Shown here: positions 9,028 through 18,519 of the stretch, one piece after another
Position numbering within the stretch: position 1 is the first letter of the stretch
Layout: the number at the start of each line of letters is the position of its first letter
Assembly: GCF_013364355.1 (NCBI RefSeq)
Contig: NZ_CP054931.1
Location: forward strand, 3,782,001 to 3,846,000
Source: Stenotrophomonas sp. NA06056
GTDB lineage: Bacteria; Pseudomonadota; Gammaproteobacteria; Xanthomonadales; Xanthomonadaceae
Reading direction: 5' to 3'
Length of the DNA stretch: 64,000 bases
Position numbers and translations under genes: made by a program
The notes under the pieces: model-generated
The model's database searches: none
What the model saw: only the letters and a program-made list of their open reading frames with translations
Told to the model about the DNA's origin: nothing

Positions 9028-11013
9028 TCAGTGCAGCAGGTTGTCCCCGCGCGTGGCCTGCACGCGCCGCACCACACCCACCAACTGGGCCACCGAATAC
9101 GGCTTGGCCACATGCTCCTGGAAGCCCGAGGCCAATGCACGGCGACGATCATCTGCACGCGCCAGCGCCGTCACCGCCACCGCCGGCAGTGCCGCGGCAT
9201 CCACGCCCAGGTCCTCGCGCAGCGTGCTCACCAGGCCATAGCCATCCATGCCTGGCATGCCGATGTCGGTCAGCAGCACGTGGTACTGCAGGTGGCCATT
9301 GTCGGCCAACAGCGCCAGTGCCTCGCCCGCCGAACTGGCCGCAGACACGCTGGCGCCCTGCTCTTCCAGCATGCGCCGCAGGTACTCCAGCACTTCTGGC
9401 TGGTCTTCCACTGCCAGCACATGCAGGCCGCGCAGCGGATACGGTTCGACCACCATCGGCTCCAGGATCGGACCGCTGACCACCTCACGCAGCGGGCGCC
9501 GCTCGGCATCGGGCAAATGCTGCGGCAGGCGCACGGTGAAGGTGGCGCCGTGACCGTGGCCATCGCTGGCCGCGCTGACCGTGCCGCCGTGCAGTTCGAC
9601 CAGCTGCTGCACGATCGCCAAGCCCAGTCCCAGACCGCCATGGCGGCGGGTGGTGGTGCCGTCGGCTTGGCGGAATCGGCTGAACAGGTGATTCAGGAAC
9701 TCCGGTGCGATGCCGTCGCCGGTATCGCGCACGGTGATCGTCCAATAGTTGCCATCGGCCTGCAGCTGCACGTCGATGCGGCCTTCGGCCGGAGTGAATT
9801 TGATCGCGTTGGACAGCAGGTTCCAGAACACCTGCTGCAGCCGGGTGGCGTCGCCCAGCACCTGGCAGGCCTGCGCCGGCAGCTGCAGGGTGACATCCAG
9901 CGCCTTGCCCTCGGCGACCAGCTCCTGCGCGCCCATCGCTTCGTTCAACTGGTCGCGCAGGTCCAGCACTTCCACTTCCAGCTGCACCTTGCCCAGCAGC
10001 ATGCTGCTGAGATCGAGCATGTCCGAGATCAGCCGCTTCTGCGCGGTGGCGCTGTTGGCGATCACGCCCAGGCCCTTGTACAGCGGACTGGTGGAATCCA
10101 CGCGCTGCAGCAGCAGTTCGCTCCAGCCCAGGATCGTGGTCAGCGGCGTGCGCAGCTCGTGCGACAACGTGGCCAGGAACTCGTCCTTCAGCCGCGCCAT
10201 GTTTTCCGCGGCGCTGCGCGCGGCACGCTCGGACTGCAGCAGCTCCTCGCGCGCCAGTTCGATCTCGCGACGCTCGGTAACGTCCGGGCTGCTGCCGGCC
10301 AGACCGATGAAACGGCCCATCCGTGAGAAGCGCGGACGGGCGTTCATTTCCAGCCAGCGCCACTGCCCATCGGCGCGCCGGGCGCGTACCAGCGCGTGCA
10401 TCGAACGCTGCGCTTTCAGCGCTTCCAGCAGTTCGTATTCGAACACCGAGGCATCATCGGGATGCACCAGGCCACGCCAGACATCTTCCGGCACACGGTT
10501 CTCGTCGCCGCCGAAGAACTCGCTGAAGGCGCTGTTGACGAAGCGGGCGTGGCCGCGCTCGTCCAGCACCCACACCGGCATCGGCAGGCCATCGGCCAAT
10601 GCGCTGAAACGGGCCTCGCTCTCGCCCAGCTCCACTTCCATCTGCTTGCGTGCGGTCACATCGAAGAACAGGATGCCGACCTTGTCCTCGCCGGGCTGCC
10701 CCACCCGCACTGCATCTACCGCGAACGAGCGGCCAAGTGCGCGTGCATCCATCTCGAACTGGGCCGGCCGCCCGGTCCGCGCCACCTCGCCATAGATGCG
10801 GAACCAGTCGCCTTCATGCTGCGGCTCCAGCGCGCTCATGCGCTTGCCGCAGGCATCCTTCAGGCCGGTGTGGCGCTCGAACGCATCGTTGACCTCGAGG
10901 AAGCGGTAATCGATCGCCTCGTCACCGTCGAACAGCACCTGGATCACACAGAAACCTGCGTTGATGCGGTCCAGCACGCCATGGTGCAGGTCGGGTTCGG
11001 GCGTCGGCACCAT
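9028..11013 (-). CDS. PAS-domain hybrid histidine kinase/response regulator
   Basis: A cytosolic sensor kinase of 661 residues from the ATG at 11013; a TTG at 11052 would add 13 residues. No membrane segment is seen. Order: PAS 1 (about 10-120, FLEVNDAFERHTG), PAS 2 with PAC (130-250, PVWVLDERGHARFVN), HisKA with the phosphorylated histidine in ATLSHELRTPLT (H285), HATPase (N box NLLSNAIKF, G1 DTGDGIAPEF, G2 GGLGLGLAIV), then a C-terminal receiver with acidic pocket VED (D537) and phospho-acceptor in TDIGMPGMDG (D583). No output domain follows, so it likely signals through a phosphorelay or a partner regulator. The input signal is unknown. Confidence 0.92.
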   Translation of the reverse strand: MVPTPEPDLHHGVLDRINAGFCVIQVLFDGDEAIDYRFLEVNDAFERHTGLKDACGKRMSALEPQHEGDWFRIYGEVARTGRPAQFEMDARALGRSFAVDAVRVGQPGEDKVGILFFDVTARKQMEVELGESEARFSALADGLPMPVWVLDERGHARFVNSAFSEFFGGDENRVPEDVWRGLVHPDDASVFEYELLEALKAQRSMHALVRARRADGQWRWLEMNARPRFSRMGRFIGLAGSSPDVTERREIELAREELLQSERAARSAAENMARLKDEFLATLSHELRTPLTTILGWSELLLQRVDSTSPLYKGLGVIANSATAQKRLISDMLDLSSMLLGKVQLEVEVLDLRDQLNEAMGAQELVAEGKALDVTLQLPAQACQVLGDATRLQQVFWNLLSNAIKFTPAEGRIDVQLQADGNYWTITVRDTGDGIAPEFLNHLFSRFRQADGTTTRRHGGLGLGLAIVQQLVELHGGTVSAASDGHGHGATFTVRLPQHLPDAERRPLREVVSGPILEPMVVEPYPLRGLHVLAVEDQPEVLEYLRRMLEEQGASVSAASSAGEALALLADNGHLQYHVLLTDIGMPGMDGYGLVSTLREDLGVDAAALPAVAVTALARADDRRRALASGFQEHVAKPYSVAQLVGVVRRVQATRGDNLLH

Positions 11014-11263
11014 CAAGGGTGAGCGCTCCACGAGGGGCGGCAATGTGGACAAGGGCGTGGTGAGGAAAAGACCGGATGGAGGTACAGCATCTTCCAGAGG
11101 GCGTATTCACAGCGTCAAGCGCCGTCAGTCAGGGTTGACGACCATGAATTGGCGGCAACTGTTGACGCATTTGACGCTATTGGCCATTGCTGCGGCCCCT
11201 CGGCGGGATCAGACTCGTTCCGAGATCATCATCCTCCCCACTTCGGGGACGCAGGAGACTGCC

Positions 11264-11830
11264 ATGAAAGGTTCGCTTTCAACCGCCCTGCTGCTGGCAG
11301 GCATGCTTGCCGCGGGCAGCGTGACCGCCGCGCCGCAGACGGTGACGGCGCCGGATGCACCGCGCGCGCTGCAGGCCGATGGCCCGGTCAGCGTGAAGTG
11401 GGACGATCCGGCGAAATTCACCGAGATCCGCCAGACCAGCAACCGCTTCGAGGCTGAACGCGGGGACTGGGTGCAGCAGCTGGCACGCTACGTACAGACC
11501 AGCGCCGCCAAACCCTTGCAGGCCGGACAGACGCTGGACGTGACTCTGGTCGATATCAAGCGCGCAGGCGACTACGAACCCTGGCATGGTCCGCGTGGCA
11601 GCGATATCCGGATCATGCGTGATATCTACCCGCCGCGGATCACCCTGCAGTACACCCTGAAGGACGCCAGTGGGCGCATCATCGATGAAGGCGACGCACG
11701 CCTGAGCGACAGCGGCTACCTGCACAACATCGGCCTGAAGAGCGATACCGATCCGCTGCGCTATGAAAAGCGCCTGATCGATGATTGGGTGAAGCGTCAG
11801 CTGACCTCGCGCGTTACCGCTGCGCGGTAG
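11264..11830 (+). CDS. Exported DUF3016-like protein
   Basis: A 188-residue protein with a signal peptide (residues 1-23, MKGSLSTALLLAGMLAAGSV then TAAP). The mature part contains VSVKWDDPAKFTEIR and LQAGQTLDVTLVDIKRAGDYEPW, features of DUF3016 periplasmic proteins of unknown role. The start at 11264 is favoured over an in-frame ATG at 11143 because it opens the signal peptide and has a GGAG site (acgcaggagact). The stop codon TAG is part of a GTAG repeat at 11827. It is divergent from the hybrid kinase over a 250-bp spacer with scattered ttgacg repeats. Confidence 0.85.
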   Translation: MKGSLSTALLLAGMLAAGSVTAAPQTVTAPDAPRALQADGPVSVKWDDPAKFTEIRQTSNRFEAERGDWVQQLARYVQTSAAKPLQAGQTLDVTLVDIKRAGDYEPWHGPRGSDIRIMRDIYPPRITLQYTLKDASGRIIDEGDARLSDSGYLHNIGLKSDTDPLRYEKRLIDDWVKRQLTSRVTAAR

Positions 11831-11883
11831 GTGTCGACCTTGGTCGACACGCATTCAAAGCGCCGACCAAGGTCGGCCGCTAC
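11827..11883. repeat. GTAG...CTAC repeat overlapping a stop codon
   Basis: The element begins GTAG, in which TAG is the stop of the DUF3016-like gene. It continues with the perfect palindrome gtgtcgaccttggtcgacac (11831-11850) and the inverted phrase gccgaccaaggtcggc, and ends CTAC at 11883. It separates convergent genes and is SMAG-like. Confidence 0.75.
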
Positions 11884-11892
11884 CAGCGCCGG

Positions 11893-12963
11893 TCAATCCT
11901 GGTAGACGCGTGCCACGCGCTTGACGCCGCACGGCAGCTGGTAGGCACTGACACCGCAGCGCGGCGCCAGCTCGGACAGCGTCGGCGCAGTTCCCCACAG
12001 TTCCACAACGCTGCCGACGCCCGCCTGCGCATGCGCGGTCAGGTCCACGGTCAGCATGTCCATCGACACGCGGCCGATCAGCCCACCGGGCTGGCCATCG
12101 ATCAGCAGCGGGGTGCCATTGGGCGCGAACTGCGGATAGCCATCGGCATAGCCCAGTGCGACCACGCCCACGCGCGTGCGTGCCTTGGCCACGAAGCGCG
12201 CTCCGTAGCCGACCGGCTCACCGGCCTCGATCCAACGCTCGGCGATCACCTTGGACTGCATCGTCATCACCGGGCGCAGGCGCGCGGTGAGTTCGCTGTT
12301 GTCCGGCAGCGGATTGGCGCCGTACAGCATCAGCCCCGGGCGCACCCAGTCACTGCGTACGTCGGGCCAACCCAGCAGCGCCGGCGAATTGCAGATACTG
12401 GTCTCGCCTTCCAGACCTGCAATGGCCTCGACGAAGGTGGCGGCCTGTTCATGGGTGCGCTCGCTGTCCAGCTCATCAGCGCGTGCCAGGTGGGTCATCA
12501 GTACGATCCGCGCCACCTGCGGCAGTGCGGACAAACGTGCGTGCGCGGCGCGGAACCCGGCAACGTCCAGGCCCAGCCTGTGCATGCCGCTGTCCAGCTT
12601 CAGCCACACCGTCAGCGGACGCGGGCTGTCGAACGCGGCCAGCGCGTCCAGCTGCCACGGCGAACCCACCGAGAACCACAGGTCATGCTCGGCCACCAGC
12701 GCCATCTCGCTGGGTTCGAAAATGCCTTCCAGCAGCAGGATCGGTGCACGGATGCCGGCCTGGCGAAGTTCCAGTGCCTCTTCGATCGTGGCCACGCCAA
12801 AGCCGTCGGCCTCGCCTTCCAGCGCCTGCGCGCAGCGCACCGCACCGTGGCCGTAAGCATCGGCCTTGATGATCGCCAGCGCCTTGCCACCACCCAGTTC
12901 ACGGGCCAGACGATAGTTGCTGCGCAGTGCGCCCAGGTCGATCAACGCGCGGGCAGGACGCAT
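11893..12963 (-). CDS. alr: PLP-dependent alanine racemase (catabolic DadX type)
   Basis: A 356-residue enzyme interconverting L- and D-alanine. The PLP lysine lies in [11 protein letters not shown] (K33) and the second catalytic base is the tyrosine of VGYGARFVA (Y253). The [11 protein letters not shown] segment binds the PLP phosphate region. Location right after dadA, with 22 nt of overlap, argues for the catabolic isozyme DadX, which turns L-alanine into D-alanine for oxidation. If it is the only racemase in the genome it would also supply cell-wall D-alanine, so the neutral symbol alr is used. Confidence 0.95.
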   Translation of the reverse strand: MRPARALIDLGALRSNYRLARELGGGKALAIIKADAYGHGAVRCAQALEGEADGFGVATIEEALELRQAGIRAPILLLEGIFEPSEMALVAEHDLWFSVGSPWQLDALAAFDSPRPLTVWLKLDSGMHRLGLDVAGFRAAHARLSALPQVARIVLMTHLARADELDSERTHEQAATFVEAIAGLEGETSICNSPALLGWPDVRSDWVRPGLMLYGANPLPDNSELTARLRPVMTMQSKVIAERWIEAGEPVGYGARFVAKARTRVGVVALGYADGYPQFAPNGTPLLIDGQPGGLIGRVSMDMLTVDLTAHAQAGVGSVVELWGTAPTLSELAPRCGVSAYQLPCGVKRVARVYQD

Positions 12964-14246
12964 GTGCGGCTCTCATGTTGCGGGGCGTGGCGGTACTGGC
13001 CGTAGCGGAAGATATCCAGGCCTTCGGTGCTGATCTGCGGCTGGCGCGCGCTCATCAGGTCGGCCAGGTAGCGGCCCGAGCCGCAGGCCATGGTCCAGCC
13101 CAGCGTGCCGTGGCCGGTGTTGAGGAACAGGTTGCGGAACGGCGTGGCGCCGATCACCGGCGTACCGTCGGGCGTGGCCGGGCGCAGGCCGGTCCAGAAC
13201 TCGGCCTTGGCCAGGTCACCGCCTTTCGGGTACAGATCGCGCACCACCAGCTCCAGCGTCTCGCGCCGGCGCGGCGACAACGACAGGTCGAAGCCAGCCA
13301 CTTCGGCCATGCCGCCGACGCGGATGCGGTTGTCAAAGCGGGTCACCGCAACCTTGTAGCTTTCGTCGAGGATGGTCGAGGTGGGCGCCATCGCCGGGTC
13401 GGTGATCGGCAGGGTCAGCGAGTAGCCCTTCAGCGGATACACCGGCAGGCGCATGCCCAGCGGCGCAACCAGTCCCGGCGAATAGCTGCCCAGTGCGACC
13501 ACGAAGCGGTCTGCGGTTTCCAGTTTGCCGCCGATGCGCACGCCGGTGATGCGGTCACCGTCGAATTCCACGCCGGTGATGTCCTGGTCGTAACGGAACT
13601 CGACACCCGCTTCGGCCGCCATCTGCGCCAGGCGGCGGGTGAACAGCTGGCAGTCGCCGGTCTGGTCGCGCGGCAGGCGCAGTGCGCCCACCAGGCCATC
13701 GACGTGGGCCAGCGCGGGCTCGGCCTTGATGATGCCGGCGCGATCCAGCACTTCGTACGGCACGCCGTACTGGGCCAGGATCTCGATGTCCTGCGCCGAT
13801 GCGTCCAGCTGCTGCTGGGTGCGGAACAGCTGGGTGGTGCCCAGGTCGCGCCCTTCGAAATCGATGCCGATCTGCGCACGCAGCTCGTTCAGGCAGTCGC
13901 GGCTGTACTCGGACATGCGCACCATGCGCGCCTTGTTGATCGCGTAGCGCTCGTGGGTGCAGTTGCGCAGCATCTGCCACAGCCAACGGTACTGGGCCAG
14001 GTCCATGCCCGGCTTGATCGCCAGCGGCGCGTGCTTTTCGAACAGCCAGCCGATCGCCTTCTTCGGCACGCCCGGGGCGGCCCACGGCGAGGTGTAACCG
14101 AAGGACAGCTGACCGGCATTGGCGAAGCTGGTTTCCAGCGCGGGACCGGGCTGGCGGTCGACGACCGTGACTTCAAACCCGGCCTGTCGCAGGTACCAGG
14201 CACTGGTGGTGCCGATCACGCCGCTGCCGAGAACTAGGACTCGCAT
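12942..14246 (-). CDS. dadA: D-amino acid dehydrogenase small subunit
   Basis: A 434-residue FAD-dependent dehydrogenase oxidising D-alanine (and other D-amino acids) to pyruvate and ammonia, with electrons passed to the membrane quinone pool. It has the N-terminal dinucleotide motif [15 protein letters not shown] (residues 5-19) and the DadA signatures [20 protein letters not shown] and [16 protein letters not shown]. Length equals E. coli DadA (432). The start lies 149 bp from a divergent Lrp-type regulator, the arrangement known for dadRAX loci in pseudomonads. The downstream racemase overlaps it. Confidence 0.96.
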   Translation of the reverse strand: MRVLVLGSGVIGTTSAWYLRQAGFEVTVVDRQPGPALETSFANAGQLSFGYTSPWAAPGVPKKAIGWLFEKHAPLAIKPGMDLAQYRWLWQMLRNCTHERYAINKARMVRMSEYSRDCLNELRAQIGIDFEGRDLGTTQLFRTQQQLDASAQDIEILAQYGVPYEVLDRAGIIKAEPALAHVDGLVGALRLPRDQTGDCQLFTRRLAQMAAEAGVEFRYDQDITGVEFDGDRITGVRIGGKLETADRFVVALGSYSPGLVAPLGMRLPVYPLKGYSLTLPITDPAMAPTSTILDESYKVAVTRFDNRIRVGGMAEVAGFDLSLSPRRRETLELVVRDLYPKGGDLAKAEFWTGLRPATPDGTPVIGATPFRNLFLNTGHGTLGWTMACGSGRYLADLMSARQPQISTEGLDIFRYGQYRHAPQHESRTCVLPAR

Positions 14247-14302
14247 GGAAATTCTCCAACCCGATCATTCCCTGCTTTTGAGTGCGCAGGGGCCATAATC
14301 GG

Positions 14303-14318
14303 GGAAGTATATTCTTCC
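14303..14318. promoter_or_regulatory. Candidate Lrp/DadR operator
   Basis: GGAAGTATATTCTTCC is a near-perfect 16-bp dyad in the short spacer between dadA and lrp. It has an AT-rich centre in otherwise GC-rich DNA, as expected of an Lrp-family site. The nearby ttcaggaa and tttccctg phrases may be additional half sites. Assignment is by position and symmetry only. Confidence 0.55.
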
Positions 14319-14395
14319 ATTCCCAGGTGATTTGCCTGATTTCAGGAAGACATGCAGGATGTTTCCCTGTGATTCATTCCCCGAGGTTGACGGCC

Positions 14396-14875
14396 ATGAC
14401 CACCCGCCCCCGCGAACTGGACAAGATCGACCGCAAGATCCTGCGCATCCTGCAGGGCGAAGGCCGCATTTCCTTCACCGAGCTGGGCGAACGGGTTGGT
14501 CTGTCGACCACGCCGTGCACCGAACGCGTGCGCCGGCTGGAGCGCGAAGGCGTCATCACCGGCTATCACGCTCATCTGGACCCTTCAGCGCTGAAGGCCA
14601 GTCTGCTGGTGTTCGTGGAGATCAGCCTGGCCTACAAGTCCGGTGACATCTTCGAGGAGTTCCGGCGGGCGGCACTGAAGCTGCCCAACGTACTGGAATG
14701 CCATCTGGTGTCGGGCGATTTCGATTACCTGTTGAAGGCACGCATCAGCGAGATGGCTTCGTATCGCAAGCTGCTTGGCAGCACCCTGCTGACCCTGCCG
14801 CATGTGCGTGAATCGAAGAGCTACATCGTGATGGAGGAGGTCAAGGAGACCTGGACACTGCCGATTCCCGATTGA
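14396..14875 (+). CDS. lrp: Lrp/AsnC-family regulator, likely alanine-responsive
   Basis: A 159-residue regulator with an N-terminal helix-turn-helix (LDKIDRKILRILQGEGRI, then ELGERVGLSTTPCTERVRRL) and a C-terminal RAM/AsnC ligand domain (LVFVEISLAYKSGD ... VSGDFDYLLKARI). It is divergent from dadA-alr. In Pseudomonas and E. coli, Lrp-type proteins control dad operons in response to alanine or leucine, so this is probably the local activator (DadR-like). The ATG at 14396 gives the usual short N-terminus and follows ccgaggttgacggcc. Confidence 0.93.
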   Translation: MTTRPRELDKIDRKILRILQGEGRISFTELGERVGLSTTPCTERVRRLEREGVITGYHAHLDPSALKASLLVFVEISLAYKSGDIFEEFRRAALKLPNVLECHLVSGDFDYLLKARISEMASYRKLLGSTLLTLPHVRESKSYIVMEEVKETWTLPIPD

Positions 14876-14932
14876 AGCGACGGGCGGCAGCGGGGCCAGA
14901 CCCCGTACAACGGGCTCTGGCCCCTGGCTGCA

Positions 14933-15088
14933 TCAGCGCTGCTGCGGGTTCTTCATGGAGCCCTGTTGCGGGTGCTTCTTCTGCTGCTCGTTCGGCTGCT
15001 GTTGCTGTTGCTGCTGCTGGCGCTGCTGTTCCTGCGGTGCTTTGCCCTGCTGTTCCTTGCCGGGATGACGGTTCTGCTGGTTGCTCAT
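14933..15088 (-). CDS. Small glutamine-rich disordered protein
   Basis: A 51-residue ORF with a clean start at 15088 (MSNQQNRHPGKEQQ...) and stop at 14935-14933. It has a run of eight Gln in the middle and ends MKNPQQR. About 40% of residues are Gln, with Lys, Asn and Pro making up much of the rest, so it is probably disordered and soluble. An upstream AAGG-like site (ccaaggggac on the plus strand reads gtccccttgg on this one) is weak. No family is recognised; it may be a stress or low-complexity protein. The evidence for coding is composition and a complete frame only. Confidence 0.45.
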   Translation of the reverse strand: MSNQQNRHPGKEQQGKAPQEQQRQQQQQQQQPNEQQKKHPQQGSMKNPQQR

Positions 15089-15311
15089 GATCGTGTTCCA
15101 AGGGGACAAGGGAAGTGCGACGGCGGGGATGCCGGCGCAGGTCCACCGTGGTCCTGACGCGGTTAATCGCAGGCGAAAAACGGGTGATGCGGGGCGTGCA
15201 GGGCAGGTGCTGTTTTCCGGCGTTCATGTGGGTTTCCTGCCAACGGCTGAGCCCCTCGTGGCTGGGCCGGAGTGTGTTGCTGCGGGTGGGCCGGGTGCAG
15301 TGCTGCGGGTA

Positions 15312-15415
15312 GGCCGGGCGGGTGGGCTGTGCAGGGGACGCCGTGAATACGTCCCTGTAGGCTCGGGCGCGCCATCCATGGCGCTTACGCCCCTGCACAG
15401 CCCACCCGCCCGGCC
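15312..15415. repeat. Long-hairpin element, copy B (52-nt core)
   Basis: Perfect 26-bp arms (15312-15337 and 15390-15415; GGCCGGGCGGGTGGGCTGTG... and complement) enclose the 52-nt core 15338-15389. The core has GGACG...CGTCC and GCGCCATCCATGGCGC hairpins. To the right follow acggacag, ccacggaa, a purine tract (aagaaaaagaaaaaaag) and an agcgacagcgggtcgctgcgct hairpin, a tail shared with copies C, D and F. The rest of 15089-15522 holds no gene I can support. Confidence 0.88.
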
Positions 15416-15522
15416 ACGGACAGTTCCGGCGGTGTCCAGCCACGGAAAAGAAAAAGAAAAAAAGAGCGACAGCGGGTCGCTGCGCTCTTTTTGGGTTGCG
15501 CGGTTGGTTGCAGGCGCTGGGG

Positions 15523-15897
15523 TCAGCGCTTGATCTGCTGGCCGTCGCCGGTGGGTACGCTGTCGTAGTAACGGCCGGTGCGCGAGTCGAACACGCGGTT
15601 CGGGCCGACCGGTTTGACGCCGGGCACGATGCGGCCATTGCGGTCGTAGACCTTGTCCGGCAACGCCGGTGCGGGCGTGGGGGTCACCTGGGCGGGGCCG
15701 GTCGAGCGGATCGGCTGTGCCGGCTGCGGCGAGGGCAACACTTGCGGCTGCGGGCGCGCCGCCTGCGGTGGCGGTGCCACGGGCGGTGGCGCCACCGTCG
15801 CGCTGCTGCGGGTGGCGGTTGGATTGCCGGTGGGCACCTGCGCCTGGGCGAGCAGAGGCAGCAGGGCCGACAACAGCAGGACAAGGCGGGGTTTCAT
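15523..15897 (-). CDS. Exported proline-rich protein of unknown function
   Basis: A 124-residue protein with a signal peptide (residues 1-20, [20 protein letters not shown]) and a Pro/Ala/Thr-rich linker of about 55 residues ([17 protein letters not shown]...). It ends with a conserved-looking tail, [16 protein letters not shown]...[14 protein letters not shown]. Database entries for such proteins in Xanthomonas are often named 'classical arabinogalactan protein' purely from composition. The tail resembles short repeats of surface or envelope proteins. It is divergent from msrB. Function unknown. Confidence 0.7.
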   Translation of the reverse strand: MKPRLVLLLSALLPLLAQAQVPTGNPTATRSSATVAPPPVAPPPQAARPQPQVLPSPQPAQPIRSTGPAQVTPTPAPALPDKVYDRNGRIVPGVKPVGPNRVFDSRTGRYYDSVPTGDGQQIKR

Positions 15898-16034
15898 GGC
15901 GCGCTCCAGGGTGGACCGCGTTCACCCTGCGCCTGCCCCTGTGTGCCAGCCATGAACGGCCATCACACTTGCAAGCGCGTGTTCACACCCCCACGTCTGC
16001 GGCATCCCAGGCCACAACCCCACGGAGAGCCGGC

Positions 16035-16502
16035 ATGAGCGCTTTCGATCTGACGCCCCCCACCGCCACGCAGACCGAAGCCCTGGTCGCCGGGCTGAGC
16101 GCCGAGGAGCGCCGCGTGCTGCTGCAGCACGGCACCGAGGCGCCCTTCTGCGGGGTGTTCCTCGACAACAAGCGCGAAGGCGTCTACTGCTGCCGGCTGT
16201 GCGCGCTGCCGCTGTTCCGCTCCAGCACCAAGTTCGATTCGGGCACCGGCTGGCCCAGTTTCTTCGCCCCGTTCGATCCGGCGCATGTGCGCGAGATCCG
16301 CGACACCAGTCATGGCATGGTCCGCACCGAGATCACCTGTGCCCGCTGCGGCAGCCACCTGGGCCACGTCTTCCCGGACGGCCCGCCGCCTACCTACGAG
16401 CGCCACTGCCTGAACTCGGTCTCACTTTCGTTCACCGGCAACGGCGAGCCGTGGCCCGATCCGCTGCAGCGTGGCGGCGCGGAAGCCGGCGTGGCGGGCT
16501 GA
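16035..16502 (+). CDS. msrB: Peptide-methionine (R)-S-oxide reductase
   Basis: A 155-residue repair enzyme reducing the R-sulfoxide of methionine in proteins. It has the SelR fold motifs [13 protein letters not shown] (residues 68-80), the two zinc CxxC pairs (CRLC, 53-56, and CARC, 102-105) and the catalytic cysteine in [11 protein letters not shown] (C125). The frame is open far upstream, but the ATG at 16035 gives the canonical start and follows acggagagc. The N-terminal 30 residues ([13 protein letters not shown]) are typical. It is probably cytosolic, since there is no signal peptide. Confidence 0.95.
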   Translation: MSAFDLTPPTATQTEALVAGLSAEERRVLLQHGTEAPFCGVFLDNKREGVYCCRLCALPLFRSSTKFDSGTGWPSFFAPFDPAHVREIRDTSHGMVRTEITCARCGSHLGHVFPDGPPPTYERHCLNSVSLSFTGNGEPWPDPLQRGGAEAGVAG

Positions 16503-16603
16503 GACCCGCCGAAATGGCCCGCTGACCGACTTCACAGAATTCCCTCTTCAGAAACACCGGTGTCAGGCCGACAAGGAGATATCCCCCCTCCTTGCGTCGC
16601 GCC

Positions 16604-17458
16604 ATGCTCATCATCGTTGGATTCCTGGTCGTCATCATCAGCGTGCTGGGCGGCTACCTCGGCGCACACGGCCGCCTTGGGGCGCTGTGGCAGCCTTACG
16701 AACTGGTCATCATCGGCGGTGCCGCACTGGGTGCGTTCCTGGTCGGCACCCCGGCCAAGACGGTCAAGCAGACGCTGCAGGCGATGGTCGGCGTGTTCAA
16801 GGGCCCGCGCTACAAGCAGCAGGACTACATCGATGTCCTCAGCCTGGTGTACGAACTGCTCAACAAAGCCCGCCGCGAAGGCTTCATGGCGCTGGAAGAC
16901 CACGTCGAGCGCCCGGCCGAAAGCGCACTGTTCGGCAACTACCCGAAGGTGCAGGCCGACCACCACCTGATCGACTTCATCACCGACTGCCTGCGCCTGA
17001 TGATCGGCAGCAACATCGAGCCGCACGAGCTGGAACCGCTGCTGGAGCTGGAGCTGGAGAAGCACCACGCCGAAGCCATGGCACCGTCGCAGGTACTGAC
17101 CAAGGTCGCCGACGGCCTGCCCGGTTTCGGCATCGTCGCGGCGGTGCTGGGCATCGTCATCACCATGGGCTCGATCGGCGGTGACATCGTCGAAGTGGGT
17201 GGCCACGTGGCCGGCGCGCTGGTCGGTACCTTCCTCGGCATCCTGCTGGGCTATGGCTTCGTCGGCCCGATGGCCTCGGCGATGGAAGCCCGTGCCGAGC
17301 AGGACAGCCGCATCTACGAGTCGGTGAAGACCGCCCTGCTGGCCTGCCTGCGCGGCTACAACCCGAAGATCGCGCTGGAGTTCGCCCGCAAGACGCTGCC
17401 GTCGAACGTGCGCCCGGCGTTCTCCGACTTCGAGCAGCACCTGAAGACGGTCAAGTAA
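16604..17458 (+). CDS. motA: Flagellar motor stator protein MotA
   Basis: A 284-residue inner-membrane proton-channel subunit. Four membrane segments are visible: two near the N-terminus (LIIVGFLVVIISVLGGYLGA and ELVIIGGAALGAFLVG) and two late (GFGIVAAVLGIVITMGSIG and GALVGTFLGILLGYGFVGPM). A cytoplasmic loop between them contains the charged residues that contact FliG. A TTG at 16592 nearer the AAGGAG site would add four residues; the ATG at 16604 is kept. It is followed 3 nt later by motB, so they form a stator operon away from the main flagellar cluster. Confidence 0.95.
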   Translation: MLIIVGFLVVIISVLGGYLGAHGRLGALWQPYELVIIGGAALGAFLVGTPAKTVKQTLQAMVGVFKGPRYKQQDYIDVLSLVYELLNKARREGFMALEDHVERPAESALFGNYPKVQADHHLIDFITDCLRLMIGSNIEPHELEPLLELELEKHHAEAMAPSQVLTKVADGLPGFGIVAAVLGIVITMGSIGGDIVEVGGHVAGALVGTFLGILLGYGFVGPMASAMEARAEQDSRIYESVKTALLACLRGYNPKIALEFARKTLPSNVRPAFSDFEQHLKTVK

Positions 17459-17461
17459 GCC

Positions 17462-18400
17462 ATGGCCGAGACCAAGCCCACCGTCATCGTCCGCCGGGTC
17501 AAGAAGGCCGGCCACGCCGCCCACCACGGCGGCTCGTGGAAGGTGGCCTATGCCGACTTCGTGACCGCGATGATGGCCTTCTTCCTGGTGCTGTGGCTGA
17601 TGGCCAGCACCAGCAAGCCCGAGCGCGCGGCCATTTCCGAGTACTTCCGCAACCCCAGCCCGCTGGTTGGCTCCAGCGCGACACCAGCGCCGGGCATGGC
17701 CGGACCGGGCGGTGCCAGCACCTCGATGATCAAGCTGGGCGGTGCCACCGATGTCTCGCGTGGCAACAGCAACGATCCCTTCCAGAACCAGCAGAAGTCG
17801 ATTCCGCAACCAGTGGACGAACAGCAGCGCGACAAGCAGCAGCTGGAAGCGCTGATGAAGGAACTGCAGGAGGCGATCAGCCGCAGCCAGGCGCTGGAAC
17901 CGTTCAAGGACCAGCTGCTGCTGGACCTGACCCCGGAAGGCCTGCGCATCCAGATCGTGGACAAGCAGAACCGGCCGATGTTCGACCTCGGCAGCGCCAC
18001 CCTGAAGCCATACACGCAGCAGATCCTGCACGAACTGGCCGAGTACCTGAACCACGTGCCGAACCGGATCAGCCTGACCGGCCACACCGACATCACCGCC
18101 TATTCGGCCGCGCGCGGCTACGGCAACTGGGAACTGAGCGCCGACCGTGCCAATGCCGCGCGTCGCGCGCTGATCGATGGCGGCATGGACGACAGCAAGA
18201 TCACCCGCGTGGTCGGCCTGTCTTCGTCGGTGCTGTTCGACAAGGCCGACCCGCAGAACCCGATCAACCGCCGCATCAGCATCGTGGTGATGACCAAGGC
18301 CGCCGAAGAGGCCGCGCTGGCCGGCGCCGGGCCGCAGGTGGGCCTGTCGGCAACCACCGTGGACCCGGACGTGCAGGCCGCGCAGGCGCCAGCAAAGTAA
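17462..18400 (+). CDS. motB: Flagellar motor stator protein MotB
   Basis: A 312-residue partner of MotA that anchors the stator to peptidoglycan. It has an N-terminal Lys/His-rich stretch and one membrane helix, YADFVTAMMAFFLVLWLMAS, with the essential proton-carrying aspartate (D32). A linker follows, then an OmpA-like peptidoglycan-binding domain (about 160-280; LTGHTDITAYSAARGYGNWE and LSADRANAARRAL). The Ala-rich tail is dispensable in the family. It is translated 3 nt after the motA stop. Confidence 0.96.
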   Translation: MAETKPTVIVRRVKKAGHAAHHGGSWKVAYADFVTAMMAFFLVLWLMASTSKPERAAISEYFRNPSPLVGSSATPAPGMAGPGGASTSMIKLGGATDVSRGNSNDPFQNQQKSIPQPVDEQQRDKQQLEALMKELQEAISRSQALEPFKDQLLLDLTPEGLRIQIVDKQNRPMFDLGSATLKPYTQQILHELAEYLNHVPNRISLTGHTDITAYSAARGYGNWELSADRANAARRALIDGGMDDSKITRVVGLSSSVLFDKADPQNPINRRISIVVMTKAAEEAALAGAGPQVGLSATTVDPDVQAAQAPAK

Positions 18401-18403
18401 TAG

Positions 18404-18464
18404 GTGGGTGCGGACCTTGGTCCGCACATCCGGGAAAGGCGTGCGGACCAAGGTCCGCACCCAC
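18404..18464. terminator. Perfect 24-bp inverted repeat downstream of motB
   Basis: Arms 18404-18427 and 18441-18464 are exact reverse complements (gtgggtgcggaccttggtcc... ). Each arm is itself a palindrome around gcggacc-ttggtccgc. It sits between motB and the next gene. No T run follows, so it is either a SMAG-like mRNA-end structure or an attenuator rather than a classical terminator. A single arm of the same sequence recurs at 20350. Confidence 0.65.
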
Positions 18465-18519
18465 CCATGGTGATGCCGCTTACAATGGCGGTCTTTCCGA
18501 TTCCAGGTGATCCCACCCC

